DNA of 64,000 nucleotides from an uncultured SAR116 cluster alpha proteobacterium (GTDB taxonomy: Bacteria; Pseudomonadota; Alphaproteobacteria; Puniceispirillales; Marisalimonadaceae): the NCBI GenBank assembly GCA_902615995.1, contig CACMRF010000006.1:1-64000 (forward strand). The letters run 5' to 3'. Positions 10,078 to 19,672 of the stretch are shown one piece after another (the first letter of the stretch is position 1; each line of letters opens with the position of its first letter). Below the pieces are notes generated by a model. The model searched no databases. It was not told where the DNA came from and worked only from the letters and a program-made list of their open reading frames with translations. The position numbers were made by a program, and so were the translations under genes.

Positions 10078-10827
10078 TTAGTTCCACATTGATTGGTACA
10101 AGATCCTATCATTTTCATTTTTAGCACTAAATGCATTTCTACCATGAAGGATCCTTTTGTCATTAAAAAGCATACAATCATTATTAAAAAGTTTAATACT
10201 TTCATGAGAACTTATAGATTTATTTTCAACAAAATCGAAAAAGTTTTTACATAAGTCATTAATTTTTTTACATTTTTTTACTGTTCTAAAGTAGTTCCAA
10301 AAAGACATTGGGTAGGGTTTTATTTTTAATATTTCAGTGTAGTTTTTGAACTCGTCATTTCCTTTAGAAATTAAAACTTTTTCAGCTAATAATTGCTTTA
10401 AAAGAGCCTTATTTTTCTCTTTTAAATCCTCAACTAATTTATCTACAAAATAGATAATTTGTTCTCCTCCATGTTCAACCTGTTTCTCCATATAGAAAAA
10501 ATTAATGTTGGCTCCATTTTCAAAAAATGCATTGTCATTATGAAGAGGTTGTTTAGTTGTACTAAAAGCAAAGCTAGTAGACTTAGATTTCTCGTTTGTA
10601 ATTTTATACCAGTCGATTAACTCTATAGTCTGATCATAATTATAATGTCTCCTGTCAGGTTGTAATTTACAGTTCTTAGTCAAAAACTTAAACCAGTCTT
10701 CTTTAGAAAATTTCATATCATTAGATCTTATTACAAGGACTTCGCCTTTCTTTCTTACTTTTTCAATAAAATGTGGTATTTTTTGTAAACAAGACTTTTT
10801 CAAAAAAATTTCATTAATCATTTTCAA
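10078..10827 (-). CDS. TauD/TfdA-like Fe(II)/2-oxoglutarate-dependent dioxygenase
   Basis: LHNDNAFF (HxD) and distal RILHGRNAF; overlaps the upstream aminotransferase. Confidence 0.75.
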   Translation of the reverse strand: MKMINEIFLKKSCLQKIPHFIEKVRKKGEVLVIRSNDMKFSKEDWFKFLTKNCKLQPDRRHYNYDQTIELIDWYKITNEKSKSTSFAFSTTKQPLHNDNAFFENGANINFFYMEKQVEHGGEQIIYFVDKLVEDLKEKNKALLKQLLAEKVLISKGNDEFKNYTEILKIKPYPMSFWNYFRTVKKCKKINDLCKNFFDFVENKSISSHESIKLFNNDCMLFNDKRILHGRNAFSAKNENDRILYQSMWN

Positions 10828-11932
10828 ATTCCTTAATAGCGTTTAGTAGAATACTTGATACATATTTAGCTTCTTTAAATGTCATACTAGAAGAAATAGG
10901 TAAACACAAAATTTTCATGGATATATCAATAGAATTTCTAATGTTTTTCACGGTAATGGTCTTACATTTTTTCATTTCAAGTATCTCAGTAATTAGAGGG
11001 CTAAAATAAGTCTTTGCAAAAATACCAAAATCCTCCAAATATCTAAAAACTTTTTTTCTATTTATTGGAAGATTTAAGATGATCGGATAGTATGAGTAAT
11101 TTTGGTTATAAACGTTTTCATAATTAAAAACTTTAATATATTTGTTTTTAGATAATTGTTTATGATAAAATTCAGCAATTTTTTTTCTTTTTGAAATATA
11201 TCCATTGTAATATTTCAATTGACTAAGACCCATTGCGGCATTTACTTCTGAAAACTTAGAGTTTAACCCTAGAATATTATTTTTATCATAAGGTTTTCCA
11301 AAATCAGAAAAAGAATCTAATTTTTTTTTTACTTCTAAACTATTAGAAATAACAGCGCCACCCTCAAATGTGTTAAATACTTTGGTAGCATGGAAACTTA
11401 CGACTGATAAATCACCTTCCAATAATAAACTATTATTAACTGAACTATTTATACCAAAAGCATGTGCCGCGTCATAAATAACTTTTAAAGAATATTTTTT
11501 TGCAATTTTATCTATTTTTTTAACGTCACAAGGATTCCCAAAACAATGTATTGGCATTATTGCAGATGTTTTTTTTGTAATGTTTTTCTCAATTTCTTCC
11601 GGACATATATTAAGAGTTTCACTATTAATATCCACGAAAACAGGTTTCAAATTATTCCAAAGAATAGCTTGGGTTGTTGCAATATAGGAAAATGGAGTAG
11701 TTATGACTTCTCCTTTTAAGTTAAATACATTTAAACTTGCAATTAGACCACTTGTAGCATTAGAAAACAATGAAACATATTTCACTTTTAAAAATTTTGC
11801 TAATTTTTTCTCAAATTTATTATGTAGTGGGCCAAAATTGGATAGTTGCTTTGATAACCATATACTCTCAACATTTTTGATAAAATCCTCTAAAGGAGGT
11901 AAAGAAGGTGTTGTTATAAATATTTTTTTCAT
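10814..11932 (-). CDS. DegT/DnrJ/EryC1/StrS-family PLP-dependent sugar aminotransferase
   Basis: FSNATSGLIASLNVF, VIYDAAHAFG, VVSFHATKVFNTFEGGAV (PLP Lys). Confidence 0.93.
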   Translation of the reverse strand: MKKIFITTPSLPPLEDFIKNVESIWLSKQLSNFGPLHNKFEKKLAKFLKVKYVSLFSNATSGLIASLNVFNLKGEVITTPFSYIATTQAILWNNLKPVFVDINSETLNICPEEIEKNITKKTSAIMPIHCFGNPCDVKKIDKIAKKYSLKVIYDAAHAFGINSSVNNSLLLEGDLSVVSFHATKVFNTFEGGAVISNSLEVKKKLDSFSDFGKPYDKNNILGLNSKFSEVNAAMGLSQLKYYNGYISKRKKIAEFYHKQLSKNKYIKVFNYENVYNQNYSYYPIILNLPINRKKVFRYLEDFGIFAKTYFSPLITEILEMKKCKTITVKNIRNSIDISMKILCLPISSSMTFKEAKYVSSILLNAIKEFEND

Positions 11933-11990
11933 TAATATTTATTAGTATAAAACAACAATAAAAAAAACAATTACTTTTAAATAAATTAAC

Positions 11991-12866
11991 ATGTTTAAAA
12001 ATAGAAAAGGTATTCTTTTGCTCGGCGGGTTAGGTACTAGACTTTATCCAACATCTTACTTTATCAATAAACATTTCTTACCATTATATGATAAGCCTGT
12101 ATTCTATTATTCATTATCTATTTTAATGTTAATGAACATAAAAGATATAATTGTAGTCATACCTGAGCAAATTAAAAATTTTGCTCTTGAAAATTTAATG
12201 TTTCTTAATGAATTAGGAATTAATCTTTCAATTGTAACTCAAAAAAAACCTGAAGGTATAGCTCAAGCATTTTTACTTGTTGAAGAATATTTAGAGGAAA
12301 GTTCGTCAGTGCTTATGCTTGGAGACAATTTTTTTTATGGATCAAATCTTAGTATATTTTTGAGAAAAATCCTTGAAAATAAAAATTCTTCTATACTTGT
12401 TCAAAAGGTAAAGAATATTAACAACTACGGTGAAGCAATTTTAATCAAAGATAAATTAATTGATATCATTGAAAAACCAAAAAAAAGCAGGGCAGGAATG
12501 GCCGTATTAGGATTATATTTTTATGACAAATTTGCAGTCAAGAATGCTAGATTTTTAAATAAATCAAAAAGAAATGAATATGAAATTACTGAGTTAAATA
12601 AATTTTATTTAAAAAAAAAGAAATTAGACTACTTCAACATGGGCAGGGGAATAACGTGGCTGGATATTGGAACACCTGGTAGAATGTTAGAAGCAAGTAA
12701 TTTTGTAAAGATTATTGAAGACAGAACTGGTTCAAAAATAGCATGTATTGAGGAAATTGCTTTAAATAATAAATGGATTAAATCCAGAGAACTAGAGCAA
12801 ATTTTGTCAAAAAGATCTATTAATGAATATAATAATTATATAAATAAAATTTTGTTGGATAGTTAA
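11991..12866 (+). CDS. rfbA: Glucose-1-phosphate thymidylyltransferase-like protein (RfbA family, divergent)
   Basis: GILLLGGLGTRLYPTS, LPLYDKPVFYYSLS, LMLGDNFFYG, YEITELNKFYL. Confidence 0.85.
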   Translation: MFKNRKGILLLGGLGTRLYPTSYFINKHFLPLYDKPVFYYSLSILMLMNIKDIIVVIPEQIKNFALENLMFLNELGINLSIVTQKKPEGIAQAFLLVEEYLEESSSVLMLGDNFFYGSNLSIFLRKILENKNSSILVQKVKNINNYGEAILIKDKLIDIIEKPKKSRAGMAVLGLYFYDKFAVKNARFLNKSKRNEYEITELNKFYLKKKKLDYFNMGRGITWLDIGTPGRMLEASNFVKIIEDRTGSKIACIEEIALNNKWIKSRELEQILSKRSINEYNNYINKILLDS

Positions 12867-12874
12867 ATAAATAA

Positions 12875-13588
12875 TTATTCTAGTGTAAATAAATTTAATT
12901 GTTTTTTTATATCTTTAACACTTAAATTCATTAGTAAGTCAATTATTGACAGCCCCTCAATAAATTTTGTTGATTTATATTGTTTATATTTTTGTAAATT
13001 CGGTTTTAAGAACACAAGATCTACTGAATTTTTTGAAAAATATTTTTTATCATATAAATCTTTTCCTCCAATAATATTTACATAAACATTACATTTTAAT
13101 TCATGTGCTATTTTGATTAATCTGTCTGATCTTTCTATGCCAGATGTATAACTAAAATCTTTAGATGCGAAATAAATTTTTGTATCTATATCTAAAATTT
13201 TCTTTGCTAGAATTACTGATTCATAGGCAAGTCTCGATATTGATTTTGTATTTATTGAAAGAATTCTAGAAACATATGATTTACCAACATCGAAAAATGG
13301 GCAATCATTGTATGATGTTAACAGGGATTTTTCAAATTTTTCTTTAAATCGACCTAAATCTAAAATTTCTACTTCTTTAATACTTCCATTTATCGTCTTT
13401 CTTTTTAGTGGAATAGTAAATTGAAAAGCAGCTTCGTTAATATTAATTCTATTTCTATTTATCCACCCTTGCTTAATAAAGCCAACATCATCATAAAAAA
13501 CAAAATTATCAACATAATTTAATAAACAAAAATAACCAATATAAGGAAATATATATGGTTGCATAATGGCTAATTTTTTACTCTTCAT
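12875..13588 (-). CDS. WbqC family protein
   Basis: KLAIMQPYIFPYIGYFCLLNYVDNFVFYDDVGFIKQGWINRNRI is the typical WbqC N-terminus. Confidence 0.92.
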   Translation of the reverse strand: MKSKKLAIMQPYIFPYIGYFCLLNYVDNFVFYDDVGFIKQGWINRNRININEAAFQFTIPLKRKTINGSIKEVEILDLGRFKEKFEKSLLTSYNDCPFFDVGKSYVSRILSINTKSISRLAYESVILAKKILDIDTKIYFASKDFSYTSGIERSDRLIKIAHELKCNVYVNIIGGKDLYDKKYFSKNSVDLVFLKPNLQKYKQYKSTKFIEGLSIIDLLMNLSVKDIKKQLNLFTLE

Positions 13589-13595
13589 CCTAAAT

Positions 13596-14972
13596 TTAAT
13601 TATTTCTAATAATACTAAATAACTGAGACTTTATTTTATCAATTGATAAATTTTGAAAATAAAATTCTTTCCCTTTCCAACTTATTTCTTTTAATAAATC
13701 TTTATTCTTTCTATAAAAATTAAGATTAATTGCGATATCTTCTGCACTTTTGACATTTATACCTGGAATTATCTCTCCAAAATATTTGGCAAAATAGCTA
13801 TTTCTCATGTTTGCCATTACAGGAGTTCCAATAGCTAGTGCATCAGCTGTAACAAGTCCTGGGAAACTATCCCCCAACTGATCTGCTACTATATCAACTT
13901 CTCCGATTTTTTTTAAGAATTTAGATATTTCAAGTTCTTTTAACCATCTTACACTTGTTTTAATACCGTTTGATTTAATTAAATTCTTAGCAATTTCTAT
14001 ATCTTTACTAGCTCCCTTTTCAAAAAGTATTAATTTTCCTTTACCACCTTTTTTAACAAATTTTGTAAAGCCATTTATTAAAATTTCTGTAGCCTTCAAA
14101 TCAATTTGTCCGATCGATTTATTTTTTCTTGAAATTACAATTCGAGCACCATTTAATATACAAATCTCATCATTTGATGAAAATTTTTTTTTTATTTTTA
14201 AATTACATGCTTCTGATATTGCAAAGGTAGCAAAATTAAATCTTTTTTTATTTTTATCTCTAATTTCTCCTAAAATTAATTCTGCCTCAGATAAAATATC
14301 TTTAAAACAAAAAGAATAACATATAGCCTTTTTAATTCCATATCTTTGATTATAGATAAAATTTTTATAAAATTGTAATTCTTGTTTTCCTTTTTTGCTA
14401 ATTAAATAGTTTTTAGACCACTCTTTAGTGATATCACAGATGGAATTTGGGTTGGCAAAATATAACAAATCAGAGCCTAACAAAATACTTACATAAGGAA
14501 CATTCATTGTGACTCCTAAACTATTATTTAAACCAATTAAAATAAATAAATCAACTTTTAGAATTTTAGAAAAAATTCTCTCAAGTAGTTGATTAGGCTT
14601 ATATAAGTAATTTTTAAACTGTGTTTTTGAAAAATCACGTATCTTAAAATTAAAATTATTAGTTTTCATTTTTAATAGAGAATTAGGCCTATTTACTTTA
14701 TTGCCAATGGTATTGTCCGTAAGAAAAAGAGTTATTTTATGACCATCTTTTGCCAGTGAAGACGCTAAGCACATTCCAACATTGTTGGTGTTTCCTAAAA
14801 TGCTGATGTTAAGTTTACAATTAAAAAATAATTTAATTTTAATTAAAATGATTTTAATCTTGTCATTGTTGGTGTTTCCTAAAATGCTGGTGTTAAGGTT
14901 ACAATTAAAAAATAATTTGATTTTAATTAAAATAATTTTAATCTTATTAATATAACTCATAATTATTCTCAA
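13596..14972 (-). CDS. Glycosyltransferase family 4-like protein with N-terminal 28-aa tandem repeat
   Basis: GT-B-like C-terminus VDIVADQLGDSFPGLVTADALAIGTPVMAN; N-terminus KIKIILIKIKLFFNC(N/K)LN(T/I)SILGNTNN twice. Confidence 0.65.
   Translation of the reverse strand: MRIIMSYINKIKIILIKIKLFFNCNLNTSILGNTNNDKIKIILIKIKLFFNCKLNISILGNTNNVGMCLASSLAKDGHKITLFLTDNTIGNKVNRPNSLLKMKTNNFNFKIRDFSKTQFKNYLYKPNQLLERIFSKILKVDLFILIGLNNSLGVTMNVPYVSILLGSDLLYFANPNSICDITKEWSKNYLISKKGKQELQFYKNFIYNQRYGIKKAICYSFCFKDILSEAELILGEIRDKNKKRFNFATFAISEACNLKIKKKFSSNDEICILNGARIVISRKNKSIGQIDLKATEILINGFTKFVKKGGKGKLILFEKGASKDIEIAKNLIKSNGIKTSVRWLKELEISKFLKKIGEVDIVADQLGDSFPGLVTADALAIGTPVMANMRNSYFAKYFGEIIPGINVKSAEDIAINLNFYRKNKDLLKEISWKGKEFYFQNLSIDKIKSQLFSIIRNN
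14781..14945 (-). repeat. 84-bp in-frame tandem duplication (2 copies)
   Basis: attgttggtgtttcctaaaatgctg... at 14781 and again at 14865, exact 84-bp period with a few mismatches. Confidence 0.95.
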
Positions 14973-16533
14973 CCATTTTTAATATACTAAATCTTTTCTG
15001 AATTAATAATCTTGAGCTATTATATTCTTTTTTATCATATTTATTTTCAAAAATTTTATTAACGTAAAAAGCTAACTTATTTATATCACCAATATCAGCT
15101 AAAAAACCTGTCTTGTTTTTTATTATAGTTTCATCTGCTCCTCCTGCTTTTGTAGCAACAATTGGACATCCAACTATTTGAGCTTCAATAAAAACATTTG
15201 GTGTGCCTTCATACCTAGATGTAAGTAATAACACGTCTGCGATAGACATAACTTGATCAATATTATTAGAAGTACCCATAAAATTTAAATTGTTTGTTAA
15301 ATTATTTTTTTTCACAAATTCCTTCATTTGATCTTTTAAAGGGCCTTCACCATATATTAGAGTAATAAAGTCTTCTCTATAATCTTTGAGTTTTTTTACT
15401 ACCTTTAAAAAGTCTATTGGTTCTTTCTCCTCAGATAATCTAAACACTCCTAATAAAACTTTCATTTTTGGATTAAGTAGTAATTTATTTTTTAATTGTT
15501 TTTGCTTCTGTACATTAAGTTTTTTAAAATTTTCTTTTGGGATACCGTTATAAATGATTTTAATCTTTTGGGGGTCTATATTTAACCATTTAGCATAGTC
15601 AATTGCACCGAAATTAGAATTATTTGTTATTGTAACATTATGTGCATTTTTTAAAAGCCTGTAAGTTTCTCTTATACCTATTAAATTGAACTGATTAAAA
15701 TTAGTTGGATTCACATTTCTTGTACTTAAAATAATTTTAGGTATGTCTAAAAGAATTCCACTTATAGCACCCCACATATTTGAGTGATCAAGCCAACATT
15801 GTAAAATATCAGGTTTTAGTAAATTTAATTTTGGCACCAAATTCTGAACGTAATTTTTAACATAATATGGCAAATCATGAGCAATTTTATAGGCTTCTGA
15901 TTCTACTATCTCTTTTTTAGTCACATTACCTTCAACAAATATAACTGATATGTTATACTTTTCTAACATATTAATGTAACCACTATGCTGTTTCACATAC
16001 TTATGATAAACTAATACAGTTACATCATCATTTTTTTTTCTTTGTTCTATTGCAAGATAACATAATTGTCTTTCAGCGCCTCCAGAACCTAAGCTTCCTA
16101 TAAAATGAACTATCTTAGGATTTTCTTTCTTTTTATAAAGTGTTTTTTTTCTAAGTTTTAATTTTATTTTAATTGGTTTAAATGAGCCCCCCATACTACT
16201 TTTCCCCATACTTTTTCCCATACTTCTTAAAGATTTAGGAGATTTAAAAAAATTAATACCCAAAAATAATCTTTTGATATTTCTTAAAATGATAAAAGTC
16301 TTAGGACTACCCTGTAAAAGTAAATTAACATACTTGACATAATTTAAATAAAATGAGTTTTTGATCGCAAATTTTAGATATTTAAAATAAAATATTAGAT
16401 TATTAAAATAACTTGAGTTTGTGATCATAAATATTGGATATTTAAAATAAAATATTAGATATTTAAAATAAATTGAGTTTTTGATCACAAATTTTAGATA
16501 TTTTGTTTCATTATGTATTTTTTTCAAAATCAT
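14947..16533 (-). CDS. Glycosyltransferase family 4 with repeat-expanded N-terminus
   Basis: HFIGSLGSGGAERQL, LLLTSRYEGTPNVFIEAQ, CPIVATKAGG; paralog of 5408-6841. Confidence 0.9.
   Translation of the reverse strand: MILKKIHNETKYLKFVIKNSIYFKYLIFYFKYPIFMITNSSYFNNLIFYFKYLKFAIKNSFYLNYVKYVNLLLQGSPKTFIILRNIKRLFLGINFFKSPKSLRSMGKSMGKSSMGGSFKPIKIKLKLRKKTLYKKKENPKIVHFIGSLGSGGAERQLCYLAIEQRKKNDDVTVLVYHKYVKQHSGYINMLEKYNISVIFVEGNVTKKEIVESEAYKIAHDLPYYVKNYVQNLVPKLNLLKPDILQCWLDHSNMWGAISGILLDIPKIILSTRNVNPTNFNQFNLIGIRETYRLLKNAHNVTITNNSNFGAIDYAKWLNIDPQKIKIIYNGIPKENFKKLNVQKQKQLKNKLLLNPKMKVLLGVFRLSEEKEPIDFLKVVKKLKDYREDFITLIYGEGPLKDQMKEFVKKNNLTNNLNFMGTSNNIDQVMSIADVLLLTSRYEGTPNVFIEAQIVGCPIVATKAGGADETIIKNKTGFLADIGDINKLAFYVNKIFENKYDKKEYNSSRLLIQKRFSILKMVENNYELY
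16355..16506 (-). repeat. 60-bp in-frame tandem repeat, about 2.5 copies
   Basis: gagttt(t/g)tgatc.. recurs at 16355, 16415 and 16475 with exact 60-bp spacing. Confidence 0.93.
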
Positions 16534-16659
16534 TGTAAGTTACCCTATAATTAATAAATTATCCAAATACAAAGTATTTTCTTCATAAATCGTTCTTTTG
16601 ATAATATTTTTTAAAAACTTTAAAATTTTCAAAAAATATTTAATTCAATTAAAATAAAT

Positions 16660-18489
16660 TTAATTTAGGTTTTCCTTTAGCCAGTATTCCATTATGAGAA
16701 GGGGCCAAATTTTGTAAATTGAAAAATTTTGTTTGTTTCTCATTGAGCTTATCATACTTAAATAGCTATCACCGTCAGTTATATTTTTCAAATAACTTTT
16801 TTTGTTAAGTAATGTCAGCTCAACCATTTTGATAATTTCTTTATGACTCCAGCTGTTTGAAGGAAGACCAAAACCTCTCTTTGGTAAATTTATAAGTTCT
16901 GCTGGTAAATAATCTTTAGCCAAATCTTTTAAAATTTTTTTTGTGTTTGAAGGACTTTCCCACATATCCTGAACAGGAAGACTTTCAGCAAATTTTGAAA
17001 CGTTTATATCCAGTAGAGGCGATCTGACTTCTAAAGAATTTCGCATACTCATTCTGTCAACTTTGCTTAAGACCGCACCTGGCAAATAATATTCGGAATC
17101 AATTTGTCTCATTCTATCTAAAACATTATAGCTTTCGTCATTAAGTCTTGATGATAATTCTAAAAACATGCTATTAAATTTTTCAGACACAGAACCCAAG
17201 ATCTTCTTTATTTCACCTGGGTCAAAAATCAGATATCTTGAAGATAAATATCTATCGGAAACTCTTTTAAATTTTTTATTTTTTAATACAAATAGTAATT
17301 TTTTTATCCATATTAATTCTTCATTTAACGTATCTTTATACCTATTATACCCTCCAAAAACCTCATCACCACCATCACCAGACAGAGCTACAGTGACCTT
17401 TTCTTTAGCAAATTTAGAAACTAAGTATGTTGGCAAACAACTTGAATCACCATTTGGTTCGTCCAGCATTGAAGCAATGTACTTAACATCAAATAAATTT
17501 TTTGAATCTATAAGTTTTTGATGATGCTCAGTACCTAAATGTTCTGAAATTTGTTTTGCAACTTTGTGTTCGCTTTCTGATGTATTAGAAAAACCGATTG
17601 AAAATGATTTAATTTTAACACCTATTTCTTTAGTTGCAATTGCAGCTATAATTGATGAGTCAACACCACCTGATAAAAACATTCCTAAAGGAACATCAGA
17701 TAATAATCGTTTTTCCACAGCACTAATTATTAAGTCTTTTAAAGTTTTCAATTTATGAATGTAAGGATAAGAGTTTTTTTTTCTTTTAATCTCAAATTTA
17801 TTATAATTCTGAATAGTTAATATTGGTTTTTTCATATTTTTAATATTAAGCGTCAAACAGTTTCCAGGTTTTAATTTTTTAACATTTTTATATATTGTTA
17901 ATGGGGCTGGAATGTATTGGAATAAAAAATAATTTTCTAAAGCCTCTTTATTGATTTTTTTACTAAAGTTTTGAATCTTACTAAGTGCCTTGAGTTCAGA
18001 AGCGAAAACAAAAATGTTTTCGTCATAAAAGTAATATAATGGTTTTTTGCCAAATAAATCTCTAGCTAAAAGTAGTGTTTTATTTTTTTCATGCCACAAC
18101 CCAAAAGCAAACATTCCGTCCAATTTTGACAAATTTGAAACATTTAAATCATTAAAAAGGTAAGGTAGTATCTCTGTATCAGTTTGAGTTTTAAATTTAA
18201 ACCCTTGTTTATCTAATTTTTTTTTTAAATTTTTAAAATTGTAAATCTCTCCATTAAATGTGGTAAACACTTTTTTATCATGATCACTCATTGGTTGTTT
18301 TCCTCTTTTATTTAGATCAATGATAGATAATCTATTATGACCTAGTCCAACATTGCCTTTTTCATTTATCCAGATTCCACTATCATTAGGACCTCTATAA
18401 TGCATCTCATTTAAAATAAGGTTTAAATTTCTAAAGATATATTCACTATTATTTTTTTTCAGAGTAATTATTCCAGCAATACCACACAT
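16660..18489 (-). CDS. asnB: Asparagine synthase (glutamine-hydrolysing) family amidotransferase
   Basis: MCGIAGIITL, YRGPND, GEIYNF, SGGVDSS, ALSGDGGDEVFGGYNRY. Confidence 0.96.
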   Translation of the reverse strand: MCGIAGIITLKKNNSEYIFRNLNLILNEMHYRGPNDSGIWINEKGNVGLGHNRLSIIDLNKRGKQPMSDHDKKVFTTFNGEIYNFKNLKKKLDKQGFKFKTQTDTEILPYLFNDLNVSNLSKLDGMFAFGLWHEKNKTLLLARDLFGKKPLYYFYDENIFVFASELKALSKIQNFSKKINKEALENYFLFQYIPAPLTIYKNVKKLKPGNCLTLNIKNMKKPILTIQNYNKFEIKRKKNSYPYIHKLKTLKDLIISAVEKRLLSDVPLGMFLSGGVDSSIIAAIATKEIGVKIKSFSIGFSNTSESEHKVAKQISEHLGTEHHQKLIDSKNLFDVKYIASMLDEPNGDSSCLPTYLVSKFAKEKVTVALSGDGGDEVFGGYNRYKDTLNEELIWIKKLLFVLKNKKFKRVSDRYLSSRYLIFDPGEIKKILGSVSEKFNSMFLELSSRLNDESYNVLDRMRQIDSEYYLPGAVLSKVDRMSMRNSLEVRSPLLDINVSKFAESLPVQDMWESPSNTKKILKDLAKDYLPAELINLPKRGFGLPSNSWSHKEIIKMVELTLLNKKSYLKNITDGDSYLSMISSMRNKQNFSIYKIWPLLIMEYWLKENLN

Positions 18490-18553
18490 TTAGTTCTCTT
18501 TTATATTTTTTATTTATATCTCTATTTTATTTACATTTAGAATACATAAACAA

Positions 18554-19564
18554 TTAATTTAATTTTTTTTTAAAATAATTTATATACCAGCTTACAATTT
18601 CTTTTAATGAGGATTTAAAGTTAATTTTTGCTTTCCATCTAATTTGTTTTTCTAGCTTGTTTGGGTTTATAGAGTATCGATAGTCATGACCAGGTCTTTC
18701 AAATCCTTTTTTAATAAAATTATTATAAGAATTATCATTTTTCATAGGGATTACTCTATCTAAATGATCACAAATATATTTTACAACCTCAATATTTTGA
18801 ATTTCATTTCTTGCTCCAACATTGTAAATTTCTCCAACTTTACCATTTTCAATAATTCCTAAGATTGCTTCACAATTATCATCTACATGTATCCAATCTC
18901 TTATATTTTTTCCACTGCCGTAAATAGGAATATTTTTTTTCTTAATGGCGTTAAAGATAGTTTTAGGTATGAGTTTTTCACGATTTTGATATTTACCATA
19001 ATTATTGGTACAGTGTGTAATAATTGCAGGAAATCCATATGTTTTTTGATAACTTCTTATCAAAAGATCTGCGGATGCTTTACTTGCAGAATATGGGTTA
19101 TTTGGTCTATACGGGGATTCCTCATCAAATGATTTATCTTGTTCTGCAAGCGAACCAAAAACCTCATCTGTTGATATTTGAATAAATTTAAAAGATTTTT
19201 GATTTATATTTTTATTTTCCAAGTGCTTTTTTATTACATTAATAAGATTAAGCGTGCCATTAATATTGGTTTGGATAAATTTATTTGGTCCAATGATACT
19301 ATTATCGACATGAGTTTCAGCAGCAAAATTAATAATTTTATTTGGTAGATATTTTAATAAAATTGTTTCAAATTTTTTGGTGTCTAATATATTACCTTTT
19401 ATAAATATGTATTTTTTTGGATCAATTGTTGTACTAGCATATTTAAAATTTGCAGAATAAGTTAAGTTATCATAATTTATTAATAATTCACTTTTTTGTT
19501 CCAACCATTTTGATATAAAATTAGTTCCAATAAATCCACAGCCACCAGTTATTAAAATTGTCAT
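18554..19564 (-). CDS. rfbB: dTDP-glucose 4,6-dehydratase
   Basis: ILITGGCGFIGTNF, AETHVDNSI, QISTDEVFGSL, NPYSASKASADLL, RDWIHVDDNCEAI. Confidence 0.95.
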   Translation of the reverse strand: MTILITGGCGFIGTNFISKWLEQKSELLINYDNLTYSANFKYASTTIDPKKYIFIKGNILDTKKFETILLKYLPNKIINFAAETHVDNSIIGPNKFIQTNINGTLNLINVIKKHLENKNINQKSFKFIQISTDEVFGSLAEQDKSFDEESPYRPNNPYSASKASADLLIRSYQKTYGFPAIITHCTNNYGKYQNREKLIPKTIFNAIKKKNIPIYGSGKNIRDWIHVDDNCEAILGIIENGKVGEIYNVGARNEIQNIEVVKYICDHLDRVIPMKNDNSYNNFIKKGFERPGHDYRYSINPNKLEKQIRWKAKINFKSSLKEIVSWYINYFKKKLN

Positions 19565-19672
19565 ATTTTATTCTTTATCTTATATAAAAATTTATATTGT
19601 AATTTTATAATTATTAATATCTCCATCAATTAAATTTTTAATTTAAACTTTAATAAGTTCATGTTCATATTT

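Noticed and set aside
14781-16506. Possible CRISPR array because of regularly spaced repeats
   Set aside because: Repeats are contiguous, in-frame and inside coding sequence, with no unique spacers and no cas genes.
17168-17521. Plus-strand 117-aa ORF
   Set aside because: Antisense to asnB; shadow ORF.
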